A stretch of 32,237 nucleotides of DNA from Azohydromonas lata NBRC 102462 (GTDB lineage Bacteria > Pseudomonadota > Gammaproteobacteria > Burkholderiales > Burkholderiaceae_C). Shown here one piece after another: positions 1-9,231 of this stretch. Positions within the stretch are counted from its first letter, which is position 1, and each line of letters opens with the position of its first letter. The notes below the pieces were generated by a model, which saw only the letters and a program-made list of their open reading frames with translations, ran no database searches and was not told where the DNA came from. The stretch is from positions 1 to 32,237 of the forward strand of contig NZ_BCTC01000074.1 in the NCBI RefSeq assembly GCF_001571085.1. Direction: 5' to 3'. Position numbers and translations under genes: made by a program.

Positions 1-19
1 AGCAGCCACGGCTCCGTCA

Positions 20-37
20 AACCCCATTGTTGGGGTT
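20..37. repeat. Perfect hairpin, 7-bp stem, 4-nt loop
   Basis: The arms AACCCCA (20-26) and TGGGGTT (31-37) are perfect reverse complements around the loop TTGT. No T-run follows on either strand, so I do not call it a terminator. It lies in the non-coding stretch beyond the 3' end of the transposase gene and could belong to the insertion sequence or to the host flank. Confidence 0.5.
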
Positions 38-134
38 AACACCCGGCAAGTGAAGCGCGGGGGTTTTAAGTTGTCCGCATCTGCCGTGAATTTCCACGCA
101 TCGGCAGCTTTTACCGGCATCGCCGCTGGTATCG

Positions 135-169
135 CGCTGCGCTGCCCAAGTGGTGGGCGCAGCGCAGCG
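135..169. repeat. Long GC-rich imperfect palindrome 3' of the IS110 transposase
   Basis: The left arm at 135-147 and the right arm at 155-169 pair over 13 bp with a 2-nt bulge in the right arm and a 7-nt loop. The stretch 1-222 has no convincing gene. It contains this palindrome, the hairpin at 20-37, and a weaker CTGCCG...CGGCAG pair (81-86 / 102-107) followed by CTTTT. IS110-family elements often insert into palindromic REP-like repeats, so this could be the target palindrome. That is inference. Confidence 0.5.
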
Positions 170-222
170 TCAATTCGAACCCCATGAGCCGCTGGAAACA
201 GCCTGAGCAACCGTCTTAGCCG

Positions 223-1341
<1,119 letters not shown>

Positions 1342-1361
1342 TAAAGATACAAGGCTGCCCG

Positions 1362-1381
1362 CTGAGGCAGCGCAGCCTCAG
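1362..1381 (-). terminator. Hairpin downstream of spoVR, possible weak terminator
   Basis: CTGAGGC (1362-1368) and GCCTCAG (1375-1381) form a perfect 7-bp stem with a 6-nt loop, 12 nt past the spoVR stop codon on the minus strand. No strong T-run follows, so termination would be weak or Rho-assisted and the IS transposase behind it may receive read-through. Confidence 0.35.
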
Positions 1382-1392
1382 GCCAAAGCGCC

Positions 1393-2955
1393 TCAGACCG
1401 GCGGTGCCGGCACGGACCAACGCTTGCGCACCTCGCCGCGGCCATCCACGCTTTCCAGATGCACGCCGAATCCCCACAGGCGGGCGACGTGGCGCAGCAC
1501 TTCCTGCGCGGTGTCGGCCAGGGGGCGGTCTTGGTGCTGCATATGGCGCAGGGTGAGCGAGCGGTCGCCGCGCAGGTTGACGTTCCAGACCTGGATGTTG
1601 GGCTCGCGGGTACCCAGGTCGTACTGACGGGAGAGCGCCTCGCGCACGCGGCGGTAGCCCTGCTCGTCGTGGATGGCGCTGACTTCGATCTCGCTGTCCT
1701 TTTCGTCATCGACGATGGCGAAGAGGCGGAAGTCGCGCATCATTTTGGGCGAGAGATACTGGCCAATGAAGCTCTCGTCCTTGAAGTTGCGCATGGCCTC
1801 GTCCAGCGTGGGTAGCCAGGGGGCGCCGGCAATGTCCGGGAACCACTGCTTGTCCTCGGCCGTGGGCTCCTCGCAGATGCGCTTGAGGTCGGTGTACATC
1901 GCAAAGCCCAGCGCATACGGGTTGAGCCCGCTGTAGGCCTTGTGGCCCACGGGCGGCTGGTAGATGACGTTGGTGTGCGACTTGAGCCACTCCATCATCA
2001 CGCCGTCGGTGAGGTAGCCGTCGTCGTACATCTGATTGAGCAGCCGGTGGTGCCAAAAGGTGGCCCAGCCCTCGTTCATCACCTGCGTCTGGCGCTGCGG
2101 GTAGAAGTACTGAGCCACCTTGCGCACGATGCGTACGATCTCGCGCTGCCAGGGCTCCAGCAGCGGGGCATTCTTTTCGATGAAGTAGAGCAGATTCTCC
2201 TGCGGCTCATCGGGGAAGCGGCGCTGCGACTCGGCGGCTTCCTTGGGGTCGTCCTGGCGGCGCGGCAGGGTGCGCCAGAGGTCGTTGACCTGCTGCTGCG
2301 CGTAGTTCTCGCGGTCCTTGCGCTCGGCCAGTTCCTGCGCCAGCGTGCGCTTGCTTGGGCGGCGGTAGCGGTCCACGCCGTGGTTGGCCAGGGCGTGGCA
2401 GGAGTCCAGGAAGGACTCGACCGTGTCCAGCCCGTGGCGCTCCTCGCATTCGGCGATGTAGTTCTTGGCGTAGACCAGGTAGTCGATGATGGAGGACGCG
2501 TCCGTCCACATCCGGAACAGGTAGTTGCCCTTGAAGAAGCTGTTGTGGCCGTAAGCGGCGTGAGCGATGACCAGGGCCTGCATCGCCATCGTGTTCTCCT
2601 CCATCAGATAGCTGATGCAGGGGTTCGAATTGATGACGATCTCGTAAGCCAAGCCCATGAAGCCGCGGCGGTAGTTCTTCTCGGTGGCGATGAACTCCTT
2701 GCCGTAGCTCCAGTGCCGGTAGTTCACGGGCATGCCCACGGAGGCGTAGGCATCCATCATCTGCTCGGCGGTGATGATTTCGAGCTGGTTGGGATAGGTG
2801 TCCAGGCCGAAACGGTCCGCTGTGGAGCGGATCACGTCGTGGTACTGCTGTATGAGTTCGAAAGTCCAGTCGCTGGGACCGGGTAGCGGCTCGCGTGGCC
2901 GCGCGGCCAACGGCAGCGGCTCGCGCAGCGGATTCCTGATGACGACGGCGTTCAT
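1393..2955 (-). CDS. spoVR: SpoVR family protein (YcgB-like)
   Basis: This 520-residue protein is the SpoVR/YcgB type found in non-sporulating proteobacteria. Typical stretches are DWTFELIQQYHDVI near the start, then GLDTYPNQLEIITAEQMMDAY, the NSNPCISYLMEENT block, HAAYGHNSFFKGNYLF and NEGWATFWHHRLLNQMYDDG. The start is the ATG at 2955; its first bases overlap the TGA of the preceding yeaH gene as ATGA, which implies translational coupling. It is the last gene of a prkA-yeaH-spoVR operon, an arrangement conserved widely and linked to starvation and stress survival. Its biochemical activity is not established. A much longer open frame extends upstream in this register, but that part overlaps yeaH and is not real. 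Confidence 0.95.
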   Translation of the reverse strand: MNAVVIRNPLREPLPLAARPREPLPGPSDWTFELIQQYHDVIRSTADRFGLDTYPNQLEIITAEQMMDAYASVGMPVNYRHWSYGKEFIATEKNYRRGFMGLAYEIVINSNPCISYLMEENTMAMQALVIAHAAYGHNSFFKGNYLFRMWTDASSIIDYLVYAKNYIAECEERHGLDTVESFLDSCHALANHGVDRYRRPSKRTLAQELAERKDRENYAQQQVNDLWRTLPRRQDDPKEAAESQRRFPDEPQENLLYFIEKNAPLLEPWQREIVRIVRKVAQYFYPQRQTQVMNEGWATFWHHRLLNQMYDDGYLTDGVMMEWLKSHTNVIYQPPVGHKAYSGLNPYALGFAMYTDLKRICEEPTAEDKQWFPDIAGAPWLPTLDEAMRNFKDESFIGQYLSPKMMRDFRLFAIVDDEKDSEIEVSAIHDEQGYRRVREALSRQYDLGTREPNIQVWNVNLRGDRSLTLRHMQHQDRPLADTAQEVLRHVARLWGFGVHLESVDGRGEVRKRWSVPAPPV

Positions 2956-4241
2956 GCAGCCACCGCTCCTTCCTTTTTGAAGAGGTCGCGGAACACGGGG
3001 TAAATCTGCGAGGCCTCGGTGGCCTTGCGCATGGCGAAGTGGGCGTGCGTGCCCAGCAGCTGGGTGTATTCCTCCCAGAGGTTTTGCTCTTCCTCGGCCA
3101 CCTGCACGTAGGCGTAGTAGCGGCACAGCGGCAGGATTTTTTCGGACAGCAACTCGCGGCAGCGACCGCTGTCGTGGTGCCAGTTGTCGCCGTCGCTGGC
3201 CTGTGCGCCGTAGATGTTCCAGTCGCCACCGGCGTAGCGCTGGCGCACGATTTCCTCCATCAGCACCAGCGCGCTGGAGACCACGGTGCCGCCGGTTTCC
3301 GTGGCGTGGAAAAAGTTCTGCTCGTCCACTTCCTGCGCCTGGGTGTGGTGGCGGATGAAGACGAGCTCGATCTTCTCGTAGTGCTTGGTCAGGAACAGGT
3401 AGAGCAGGATGAAAAAGCGCTTGGCCAGGTCCTTGCGCGACTCGTCCATGGAGCCCGAGACGTCCATGAGGCAGAACATGACCGCCTTGGACGAGGGCAC
3501 GGGCACGCGCACCCGGTTGCGAAAGCGCAGGTCTATCGGGTCCAGGTAAGGGATGCGCGCCAGACGGCTGCGCAGCGCCTGGATCTGCTCCTGGAGCTCC
3601 GCGATCTCGCGCTCGGCCAGGGCCGGCGTGGGATGCGGATGCGCCTGCAGCTTCTCCAGCCGCTCCTCCAGCTCGCGCAGCTCGCGGCGCGACTCCGAGC
3701 CCAGCGCGATGCGCCGGCCCAGGGCACCGCGCATGGAGCGCAGCACGTGCAGGTTGTTGGGCGTGCCGTCGGCGGTGAAGCCCGCGCGCTGGCTCTTCCA
3801 CTCCGGCACCTCGGCGATCTGGGTGCGCACGAGGTGCGGCAGGGCCAGGTCCTCGAAGAAGACCTGCATGAACTCCTCCTTGGAGAGGGTGAAGACGAAA
3901 TCATCCTCGCCCTCGCCGGAGTCGCTGGCCTGACCGCTGCCGCTGCCCCCCCCACCACCCCCTTTGGGCCGCTGTATGCGGTCGCCGCGGATGTACTCCT
4001 GGTTGCCCGGGTGCACGACCTCGCGGATGCCGCCCTGACCGTGGTGGAACACCGGCTCGGAGATGTCCTTCTTCGGGATGGAGATCTCCTCGCCGCGCTC
4101 TATGTCACGGATGCCGCGCCCGTCCACCGCGCGCTTGACCGCCTCGCGGATCTGGTCGCGGTAACGGCGCAGAAAGCGCTCGCGGTTGCCTATGGACTTG
4201 TTTTTGCCCGCGAGCCTGCGATCGATGATCTGTTGAAGCAT
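2952..4241 (-). CDS. yeaH: YeaH/YhbH family VWA-like protein (DUF444)
   Basis: The 429-residue protein carries the DUF444 signature and a von Willebrand factor A-like fold in its C-terminal half. The metal-ion-dependent adhesion motif is visible as D260-V-S262-G-S264, followed by the TETGGT and QASDGDN segments that usually complete the site. Residues 94-103 form a glycine/serine-rich linker after the N-terminal charged region. Residues 184-228 are rich in E, R, L and Q and probably form a coiled coil. The ATG at 4241 has a GGGAGA ribosome-binding site five bases upstream. It sits 33 nt after prkA and overlaps spoVR by 4 nt, so the three are one transcription unit. The family is thought to work with PrkA and SpoVR in stress adaptation; the molecular role is unknown. 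Confidence 0.95.
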   Translation of the reverse strand: MLQQIIDRRLAGKNKSIGNRERFLRRYRDQIREAVKRAVDGRGIRDIERGEEISIPKKDISEPVFHHGQGGIREVVHPGNQEYIRGDRIQRPKGGGGGGSGSGQASDSGEGEDDFVFTLSKEEFMQVFFEDLALPHLVRTQIAEVPEWKSQRAGFTADGTPNNLHVLRSMRGALGRRIALGSESRRELRELEERLEKLQAHPHPTPALAEREIAELQEQIQALRSRLARIPYLDPIDLRFRNRVRVPVPSSKAVMFCLMDVSGSMDESRKDLAKRFFILLYLFLTKHYEKIELVFIRHHTQAQEVDEQNFFHATETGGTVVSSALVLMEEIVRQRYAGGDWNIYGAQASDGDNWHHDSGRCRELLSEKILPLCRYYAYVQVAEEEQNLWEEYTQLLGTHAHFAMRKATEASQIYPVFRDLFKKEGAVAA

Positions 4242-4274
4242 GACGTCTCCCGTCGGTGCCGTGGCGCACGGCGG

Positions 4275-6197
4275 TCAGCTGCTCTTGCGAACGCGCAGGT
4301 ACCACTCGCACAGCAGCCGCACCTGCTTGGGCGTATAGCCCTTTTGCACCATGCGGGTGACGAAGTCCTCGTGCTTCTTGGCTTCGTCGGCGCTGGCCTT
4401 GGCGTTGAAGCTGATGACGGGCAACAACTCCTCGGTGTTGCTGAACATCTTCTTCTCGATCACGGTGCGCAGCTTCTCGTAACTGGTCCACACCGGGTTC
4501 TTGCCCTGATTGTTGGCCCGCGCACGCAACACAAAGTTGACGATCTCGTTGCGGAAGTCCTTGGGATTGGCAATGCCCGCGGGCTTCTCGATCTTTTCCA
4601 ACTCCGCGTTGAGCGAGGCGCGATCGAACACCTCGCCGGTGTCGGTGTCGCGGTACTCGTGGTCCTGTATCCAGTAGTCGGCGTAGGTGACGTAGCGGTC
4701 GAAGATGTTCTGACCGTACTCGCTGTAGCTTTCCAGGTAGGCGGTCTGTATCTCCTTGCCTATGAACTCCGCATAGCGCGGCGCCAGCTGCTCCTTGATG
4801 AAGGCGATGTACTTCTGCTCCAGCTCCGGCGGGAACTGCTCGCGCTCGATCTGCTGCTCCAACACGTACATCAGGTGCACGGGGTTGGCGGCGACTTCGG
4901 TGGAGTCGAAGTTGAAGACCTTGGAAATGATCTTGAAGGCGAAGCGCGTGCTGATGCCGCTCATGCCTTCGTCCACGCCGGCGTAGTCGCGGTACTCCTG
5001 GTAGCTCTTGGCGCGCGGGTCAGTGTCCTTCAGGTTTTCACCGTCATACACCTGCATCTTGCTGAAGAGGCTGGAGTTCTCGGGCTCCTTGAGCCGCGTG
5101 AGCGCGGCGAACTGGCTCATCATCTTGAGCGTGCCCGGCGCGCAAGTGGCCTGCGCCAGCGAGGAGTTGCGGATGAGCTTCTCGTAGATCTTGATTTCCT
5201 CGCTCACGCGCAGGCAGTACGGCACCTTGACGATGTAGATGCGGTCGAGGAACGCCTCGTTGTTCTTGTTATTGCGGAAAGCCTTCCACTCGCTCTCGTT
5301 ACTGTGCGCCAGTACCACGCCGTCGAAGGGAATGGCGCCAAAGCCTTCGGTGCCCTTGAAGTTGCTCTCCTGCGTGGCCGTGAGCAACGGGTGCAGCACC
5401 TTGATGGGCGCCTTGAACATTTCCACGAACTCCAGCAGTCCCTGGTTGGCCAGGCACAGGCCGCCGGAGTAGCTGTAGGCGTCGGGGTCGTCCTGCGCGT
5501 AGGTTTCGAGCTTGCGGATGTCGACCTTGCCCACCAAGGAGCTGATGTCCTGGTTGTTCTCGTCGCCCGGCTCGGTCTTGGCGATGCCGATCTGCTTGAG
5601 CACAGACGGATAGCGCTTGACGACGCGGAAGCGCCGGATGTCGCCGCCGAACTCCTCCAGCCGCTTTACCGCCCAGGGCGAAAGGATGCGGTTGAGGTAG
5701 CGGCGCGGGATGCCGTATTCCTTCTCCAGGATGGGACCATCCTCCACCGCGTCGAAGAGGCCCAGCGGGCTCTCGTTCACCGGCGAGCCTTTGATTGAAT
5801 AGAAGGGCACTTCCTGCATGAGCTGCTTGAGCCGCTCGGCGATGGAGCTCTTGCCGCCGCCCACGGGGCCCAGCAGATAGAGGATCTGCTTCTTTTCCTC
5901 CAGCCCCTGCGCGGCATGGCGGAAGTAGGAGACGACCTGCTCGATCGAGTCCTCCATGCCGTAGAACTCGGCGAAGGCCGGGTAGATCTTGATGACCTTG
6001 TTGGCGAAGATGCGTGAGAGGCGCGGATCGTTGCGCGTATCAACCATCTGCGGCTCGCCTATGGCCTTGAGCATGCGCTCGGCCGCGGTGGCGTAGGCCA
6101 GCGGGTTGCGCTTGCACTCCGCGAGGTATTCCTCCAGCGAGAGCTCTTCCTCGCGGGTGCGTTCGTAACGGGCGGCGAAGCTGCTGATCACGTCCAT
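4275..6197 (-). CDS. prkA: PrkA family serine protein kinase / AAA+ protein (YeaG)
   Basis: The 640-residue protein matches the PrkA/YeaG family over its full length. The N-terminal AAA+ module has a P-loop, GPVGGGKS, at residues 110-117. The VLAHSNESEWKAF segment and the C-terminal PrkA domain (GISTRFAFKIISKVF onward) are typical. I chose the ATG at 6197 because AAGGAGGT, a near-perfect ribosome-binding site, lies just upstream; an open frame continues 52 codons further but has no such signal. It is the first gene of the operon with yeaH and spoVR. Relatives in enterics respond to nitrogen starvation and stationary phase. Here a sigma-54-type promoter lies about 200 nt upstream (6405-6420). 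Confidence 0.95.
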   Translation of the reverse strand: MDVISSFAARYERTREEELSLEEYLAECKRNPLAYATAAERMLKAIGEPQMVDTRNDPRLSRIFANKVIKIYPAFAEFYGMEDSIEQVVSYFRHAAQGLEEKKQILYLLGPVGGGKSSIAERLKQLMQEVPFYSIKGSPVNESPLGLFDAVEDGPILEKEYGIPRRYLNRILSPWAVKRLEEFGGDIRRFRVVKRYPSVLKQIGIAKTEPGDENNQDISSLVGKVDIRKLETYAQDDPDAYSYSGGLCLANQGLLEFVEMFKAPIKVLHPLLTATQESNFKGTEGFGAIPFDGVVLAHSNESEWKAFRNNKNNEAFLDRIYIVKVPYCLRVSEEIKIYEKLIRNSSLAQATCAPGTLKMMSQFAALTRLKEPENSSLFSKMQVYDGENLKDTDPRAKSYQEYRDYAGVDEGMSGISTRFAFKIISKVFNFDSTEVAANPVHLMYVLEQQIEREQFPPELEQKYIAFIKEQLAPRYAEFIGKEIQTAYLESYSEYGQNIFDRYVTYADYWIQDHEYRDTDTGEVFDRASLNAELEKIEKPAGIANPKDFRNEIVNFVLRARANNQGKNPVWTSYEKLRTVIEKKMFSNTEELLPVISFNAKASADEAKKHEDFVTRMVQKGYTPKQVRLLCEWYLRVRKSS

Positions 6198-6404
6198 GGG
6201 ACCTCCTTGAATGGAAGACGCACACAGGCGGTAGCCGGCCGCCAGAGCGTCTGGGAAGTTCTGATGAAGTCCCGGCTGTACGGGCCCGGGCGCCATCAGA
6301 GCTTTCCGGTCTTCAGCGTGTGGCTTGCGTGATCGTCCCTCCAAGGGAGCCAAAGTCAGCGCGATTCACAAGGCGGGTCTTGCGACAGCGCCTGTCCCTC
6401 TCTC

Positions 6405-6420
6405 AGCAAGGACCGTGCCC
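6405..6420 (-). promoter_or_regulatory. Sigma-54 (RpoN) promoter, -24/-12 type
   Basis: Read on the minus strand the sequence is GGGCACGGTCCTTGCT. This matches the RpoN consensus TGGCACG-N4-TTGCW at every conserved position except the first T, with the invariant GG and GC correctly spaced. It points towards prkA and predicts a transcript start near 6394 and a leader of about 200 nt. A sigma-54 promoter needs an enhancer-binding activator. A TGGTGCA half-site at 6439-6445 could be part of an NtrC site, but I see no complete dyad. Confidence 0.6.
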
Positions 6421-6664
6421 CGCTGGGTCCCTCCTTTCTGGTGCAGGTTTGGCGCGCCCGCATGAGCCATTTCAACGATGCTGCCTTGTCGGCGGCTGAC
6501 ATGCACGCTGTGTCTTGTTCGCGTTACAACCGCGTCGCTTGTTTGCCTCATTCGTTCACATTTCGATGGGGCGAGTTCTGAGGGCTTTCCCGCACTTTGA
6601 ACGCCTTCCGGGCCACAAGCCACGGGCAGGTTCAATCCCCCTGCGGCGGCCGTTGCATTCGTTT

Positions 6665-6683
6665 TCGGCGCTGTAGGCGCCGA
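6665..6683 (+). repeat. Hairpin in the otsB 5' leader
   Basis: TCGGCGC (6665-6671) and GCGCCGA (6677-6683) pair perfectly around a 5-nt loop. The stem ends 16 nt before the otsB ATG, which has no strong ribosome-binding site. It may influence otsB translation; this is inference. Confidence 0.35.
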
Positions 6684-6699
6684 CGGCTAGGCTGACCGG

Positions 6700-7449
6700 A
6701 TGTCTGAATTGCCGCTTCCCAGCACCGCTTGTGCCGTATTTCTGGACTTCGACGGCACGCTGGCCGATATCGCTGCCCATCCGCAAGCCGTCACCGTGCA
6801 CGCTGACATCCCGTCCTTGCTGGACCAGTTGGCCGGCGCGCTGGACGGGGCACTGGCCATCGTCACCGGCCGTCCCATTGCCGAGATAGACCATTTCCTC
6901 TCTCCGCTGCAACTGCCGGCCGCGGGCGTGCACGGGGCCGAGCGGCGCGCCGCAGACGGGCGCTGGCACCGCCTGCCCGCGCCCAAGCTGGACAAGGTGC
7001 TGCCCACCCTGCGTGCCTTGGTGGCAGCCCATCCGGGATTGCTGCTGGAGGAAAAGTCCAGCGCCATCGCCCTGCACTACCGCCAGGCACCGTCGCTTGA
7101 AGCCCCATGCCTGGCCGCCATGACGGAGGCGCTGCAGCAACTGCCGGACATGGCGCTCATGCGCGGCAAGCAGGTGCTGGAGATGAAACCCCGCGCTGCC
7201 GGCAAGGGTGCCGCCGTGCGCGCCTTCCTGGAGGAATCGCCCTTCCAGGGCCGGTGTCCGTGGTTTTTTGGCGACGACGTCACAGACGAGGCCGCTTTCG
7301 AGACGGTGCAGGCATTGGGCGGCATTGCCGTCAAGGTGGGCGCCGGCGGTACCTGTGCGCACCATCGCCTGGGCGATCCGGCGGCGCTGCAAGCCTGGCT
7401 GCGGCAGGCGCTGGCAACGCTGACGGCTCCTTCTCCAGCATCACGCTAG
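6700..7449 (+). CDS. otsB: Trehalose-6-phosphate phosphatase
   Basis: The 249-residue protein is a HAD-superfamily sugar phosphatase that removes phosphate from trehalose 6-phosphate to give trehalose, in the cytoplasm. The nucleophile motif DFDGT has D16 and D18 near the N-terminus. Also visible are VTGRP near residue 54, the GVHGAE loop of trehalose phosphatases, K-containing EMKPRAAGKGAA, and the Mg-binding GDDVTDE motif. Length is normal. The ATG at 6700 has only a weak ribosome-binding site. The partner gene otsA follows on the same strand after an unusually long gap of 323 nt, and the unit is divergent from the prkA stress operon. Trehalose protects against osmotic, heat and desiccation stress. 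Confidence 0.95.
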   Translation: MSELPLPSTACAVFLDFDGTLADIAAHPQAVTVHADIPSLLDQLAGALDGALAIVTGRPIAEIDHFLSPLQLPAAGVHGAERRAADGRWHRLPAPKLDKVLPTLRALVAAHPGLLLEEKSSAIALHYRQAPSLEAPCLAAMTEALQQLPDMALMRGKQVLEMKPRAAGKGAAVRAFLEESPFQGRCPWFFGDDVTDEAAFETVQALGGIAVKVGAGGTCAHHRLGDPAALQAWLRQALATLTAPSPASR

Positions 7450-7772
7450 GCGATACGCCAGCGGCATCTCCAGCCGCGTCCGCAAGCCAAGCGTGAGCCA
7501 CGCACGCCGTTTGCCCGCTGCACCGCAACAGGGCAAGCGCGCCCACAGACAGTGCCTCTGCCCGGCAAGGCTCAGGTGCTGCCTTGAACGGCCGCGGGCT
7601 GTCGAGCAGGCAGGCGCTCGTGCCGGCTTTGCCATGCGCTGCACGCGCCCAAGGCAAGGCACATGGCCTGCCCTGGGCGCAGCACGGGCCCGTTCCGCGC
7701 CGGCAAGGCGGCGGCGGGAAATTGGAAGCAAAGGCATGCGCCCCGCGCGTGCTGCAAAGAGGAAGAACAGAC
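7450..7772. other. Intergenic region between otsB and otsA (323 bp)
   Basis: I see no supported gene. The stretch is GC-rich with several open frames in other registers, none with a recognisable protein. The only clear signal is the AGAGGAAG ribosome-binding site of otsA at its right end. No strong terminator for otsB or promoter for otsA is apparent. Confidence 0.5.
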
Positions 7773-9152
7773 ATGCCGCGATTGGTCGTTGTCTCCAACC
7801 GCGTGGCCGACCCGCGCAAAACCGCGGCGGGCGGCTTGGCCGTGGCGCTGGGCGAGGCGCTCAACGCCACCGGCGGCCTTTGGTTCGGCTGGAGCGGCAA
7901 CATCGTCGAGAAAACCGATGCCGCCGCGCAGGCGCAGCCCCAATTGCACGTGCAGCGTGCCGGTGACGTCACCCTGGCCACCGTGGACCTCACCCAGGAG
8001 GACCACGACGCCTACTACCTGGGCTATTCCAACGGCGTGCTGTGGCCTGTGTTCCATTACCGGCTGGATCTGGCCGACTTCGATGCCGGCTACATAGGCG
8101 GCTACCGGCGCGTGAACCGCATGTTCGCGCAGCAACTGCTGCCGCTGCTGCGCCCGGACGACTTGATCTGGGTGCACGACTACCACCTCATCCCGCTGGC
8201 CGAGGAGCTGCGGTCCCTGGGCTGCCGCCAGCGCATAGGTTTTTTCCTGCACATTCCGCTGCCGCCGCCGCTGATCATGGCTGCCATCCCGGCGCACGAA
8301 TGGCTCATACGCGCCCTCTTCGCCTACGACCTGGTGGGCCTGCAAAGCCAGACCGACCTCAACCACTTCGCGCGCTACGTCTACACCGAGGCCCAGGCCG
8401 AGCAGGCGGCCGACGGCCGCTTCAGCGCCTTCGGCCGCGAGCTGCGCGTGCAGGCCTTTCCCATCGGCATAGACGTGGACGAATTCGCCTCGCTCACCCA
8501 GGGCCGCGAGGCGCAGGAGACGCTGGCCACCATGCGCGACCAGTACGCCAAGCGCCGGCTGCTGGTGGGCGTGGACCGGCTGGACTACTCCAAAGGCCTG
8601 CCGCAGCGCCTGCGTGCCATGCGCAGCCTGCTGCAGCGCTACCCGGGCAACTGCAACAGCGCCACGCTCATACAGATTGCCTCGCCCTCGCGCGAGACGG
8701 TGGGGGCCTACAACGACCTGCGCCGCCAGTTGGAGGGCCTGTGCGGCTCCATCAACGGCAACTACGGTGAGCTGGACTGGATGCCCATCCGCTACATCCA
8801 CCGCACCGTGGCGCGCAAGCGGCTGCCGGGCCTCTACAGGGCCAGCCGCGTGGCACTGGTGACGCCGCTGCGCGACGGCATGAATCTGGTGGCCAAGGAG
8901 TTCATTGCCGCCCAGGACGAGGCCGACCCCGGCGTGCTGGTGCTCTCGCGCTTTGCCGGCGCCGCCGAGCAGTTGCGCGACGCGCTGCTCGTCAATCCTT
9001 ACGACAGCGACGGCACGGCCGACGCCATACAGCACGCCCTGCACATGCCGCTGGAGGAGCGCCAGACGCGCCACCAGCGGCTGCTGGCCAACATCCGCGA
9101 GTACGACGTGCACTGGTGGCAGCGCCGCTTCCTGGAATCACTGCAGCAGTAG
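7773..9152 (+). CDS. otsA: Alpha,alpha-trehalose-phosphate synthase (GT20)
   Basis: The 459-residue protein joins UDP-glucose (or another NDP-glucose) to glucose 6-phosphate to make trehalose 6-phosphate, the substrate of the OtsB encoded just upstream. Family GT20 signatures are present: the N-terminal AAGGLAVAL loop (residues 18-26), FGWSG (38-42), [14 protein letters not shown] (134-147), [10 protein letters not shown] (157-166), [14 protein letters not shown] (266-279) and the sugar-nucleotide-binding [10 protein letters not shown] (367-376). I chose the ATG at 7773 because AGAGGAAG lies seven bases upstream and the known N-terminus begins exactly here with PRLVVVSNR; the frame stays open for 63 codons further upstream without family similarity. 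It converges on parB, with a hairpin terminator between them. Confidence 0.96.
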   Translation: MPRLVVVSNRVADPRKTAAGGLAVALGEALNATGGLWFGWSGNIVEKTDAAAQAQPQLHVQRAGDVTLATVDLTQEDHDAYYLGYSNGVLWPVFHYRLDLADFDAGYIGGYRRVNRMFAQQLLPLLRPDDLIWVHDYHLIPLAEELRSLGCRQRIGFFLHIPLPPPLIMAAIPAHEWLIRALFAYDLVGLQSQTDLNHFARYVYTEAQAEQAADGRFSAFGRELRVQAFPIGIDVDEFASLTQGREAQETLATMRDQYAKRRLLVGVDRLDYSKGLPQRLRAMRSLLQRYPGNCNSATLIQIASPSRETVGAYNDLRRQLEGLCGSINGNYGELDWMPIRYIHRTVARKRLPGLYRASRVALVTPLRDGMNLVAKEFIAAQDEADPGVLVLSRFAGAAEQLRDALLVNPYDSDGTADAIQHALHMPLEERQTRHQRLLANIREYDVHWWQRRFLESLQQ

Positions 9153-9179
9153 CGTCAGCACCTATCTGTGCCGGAGTGG

Positions 9180-9231
9180 TGGCTTGCCTGCGCAAGCCAT
9201 CAGCACACTGAATGCCGCTGCGGCAGCTTTT
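9180..9231 (+). terminator. Tandem hairpins ending otsA
   Basis: An 8-bp perfect stem (TGGCTTGC 9180-9187 / GCAAGCCA 9192-9199) is followed by a second, TGCCG-CTG-CGGCA at 9213-9225, then GCTTTT. The second hairpin with its T-run is a plausible Rho-independent terminator for otsA. It ends right at the parB stop codon, so the convergent genes share almost no spacer. Confidence 0.5.

Larger units (their letters stand above)
6198..6699. other. Divergent regulatory region between prkA and otsB (502 bp)
   Basis: There is no convincing gene here. It holds the prkA leader, the sigma-54 promoter at 6405-6420, a small TCCCT/AGGGA hairpin near 6336-6347, and at its right end a perfect 7-bp hairpin (6665-6671 / 6677-6683) ending 16 nt before the otsB start. 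A short minus-strand open frame (6366-6635) has low-complexity composition and crosses the promoter, so I do not treat it as a gene. Confidence 0.6.

Noticed and set aside
2956-3801. N-terminal extension of SpoVR running upstream inside yeaH
   Set aside because: The extension is low-complexity Arg/Ala/Pro sequence typical of an off-frame reading of a GC-rich gene, and the ATGA overlap gives a natural start at 2955.
3039-5798. 919-codon plus-strand open frame opposite yeaH and prkA
   Set aside because: Composition is the mirror of the real genes on the minus strand; long antisense frames are expected at this G+C.
6366-6635. 89-codon open frame on the minus strand between prkA and otsB
   Set aside because: It covers the sigma-54 promoter, has no recognisable protein pattern and no good ribosome-binding site.
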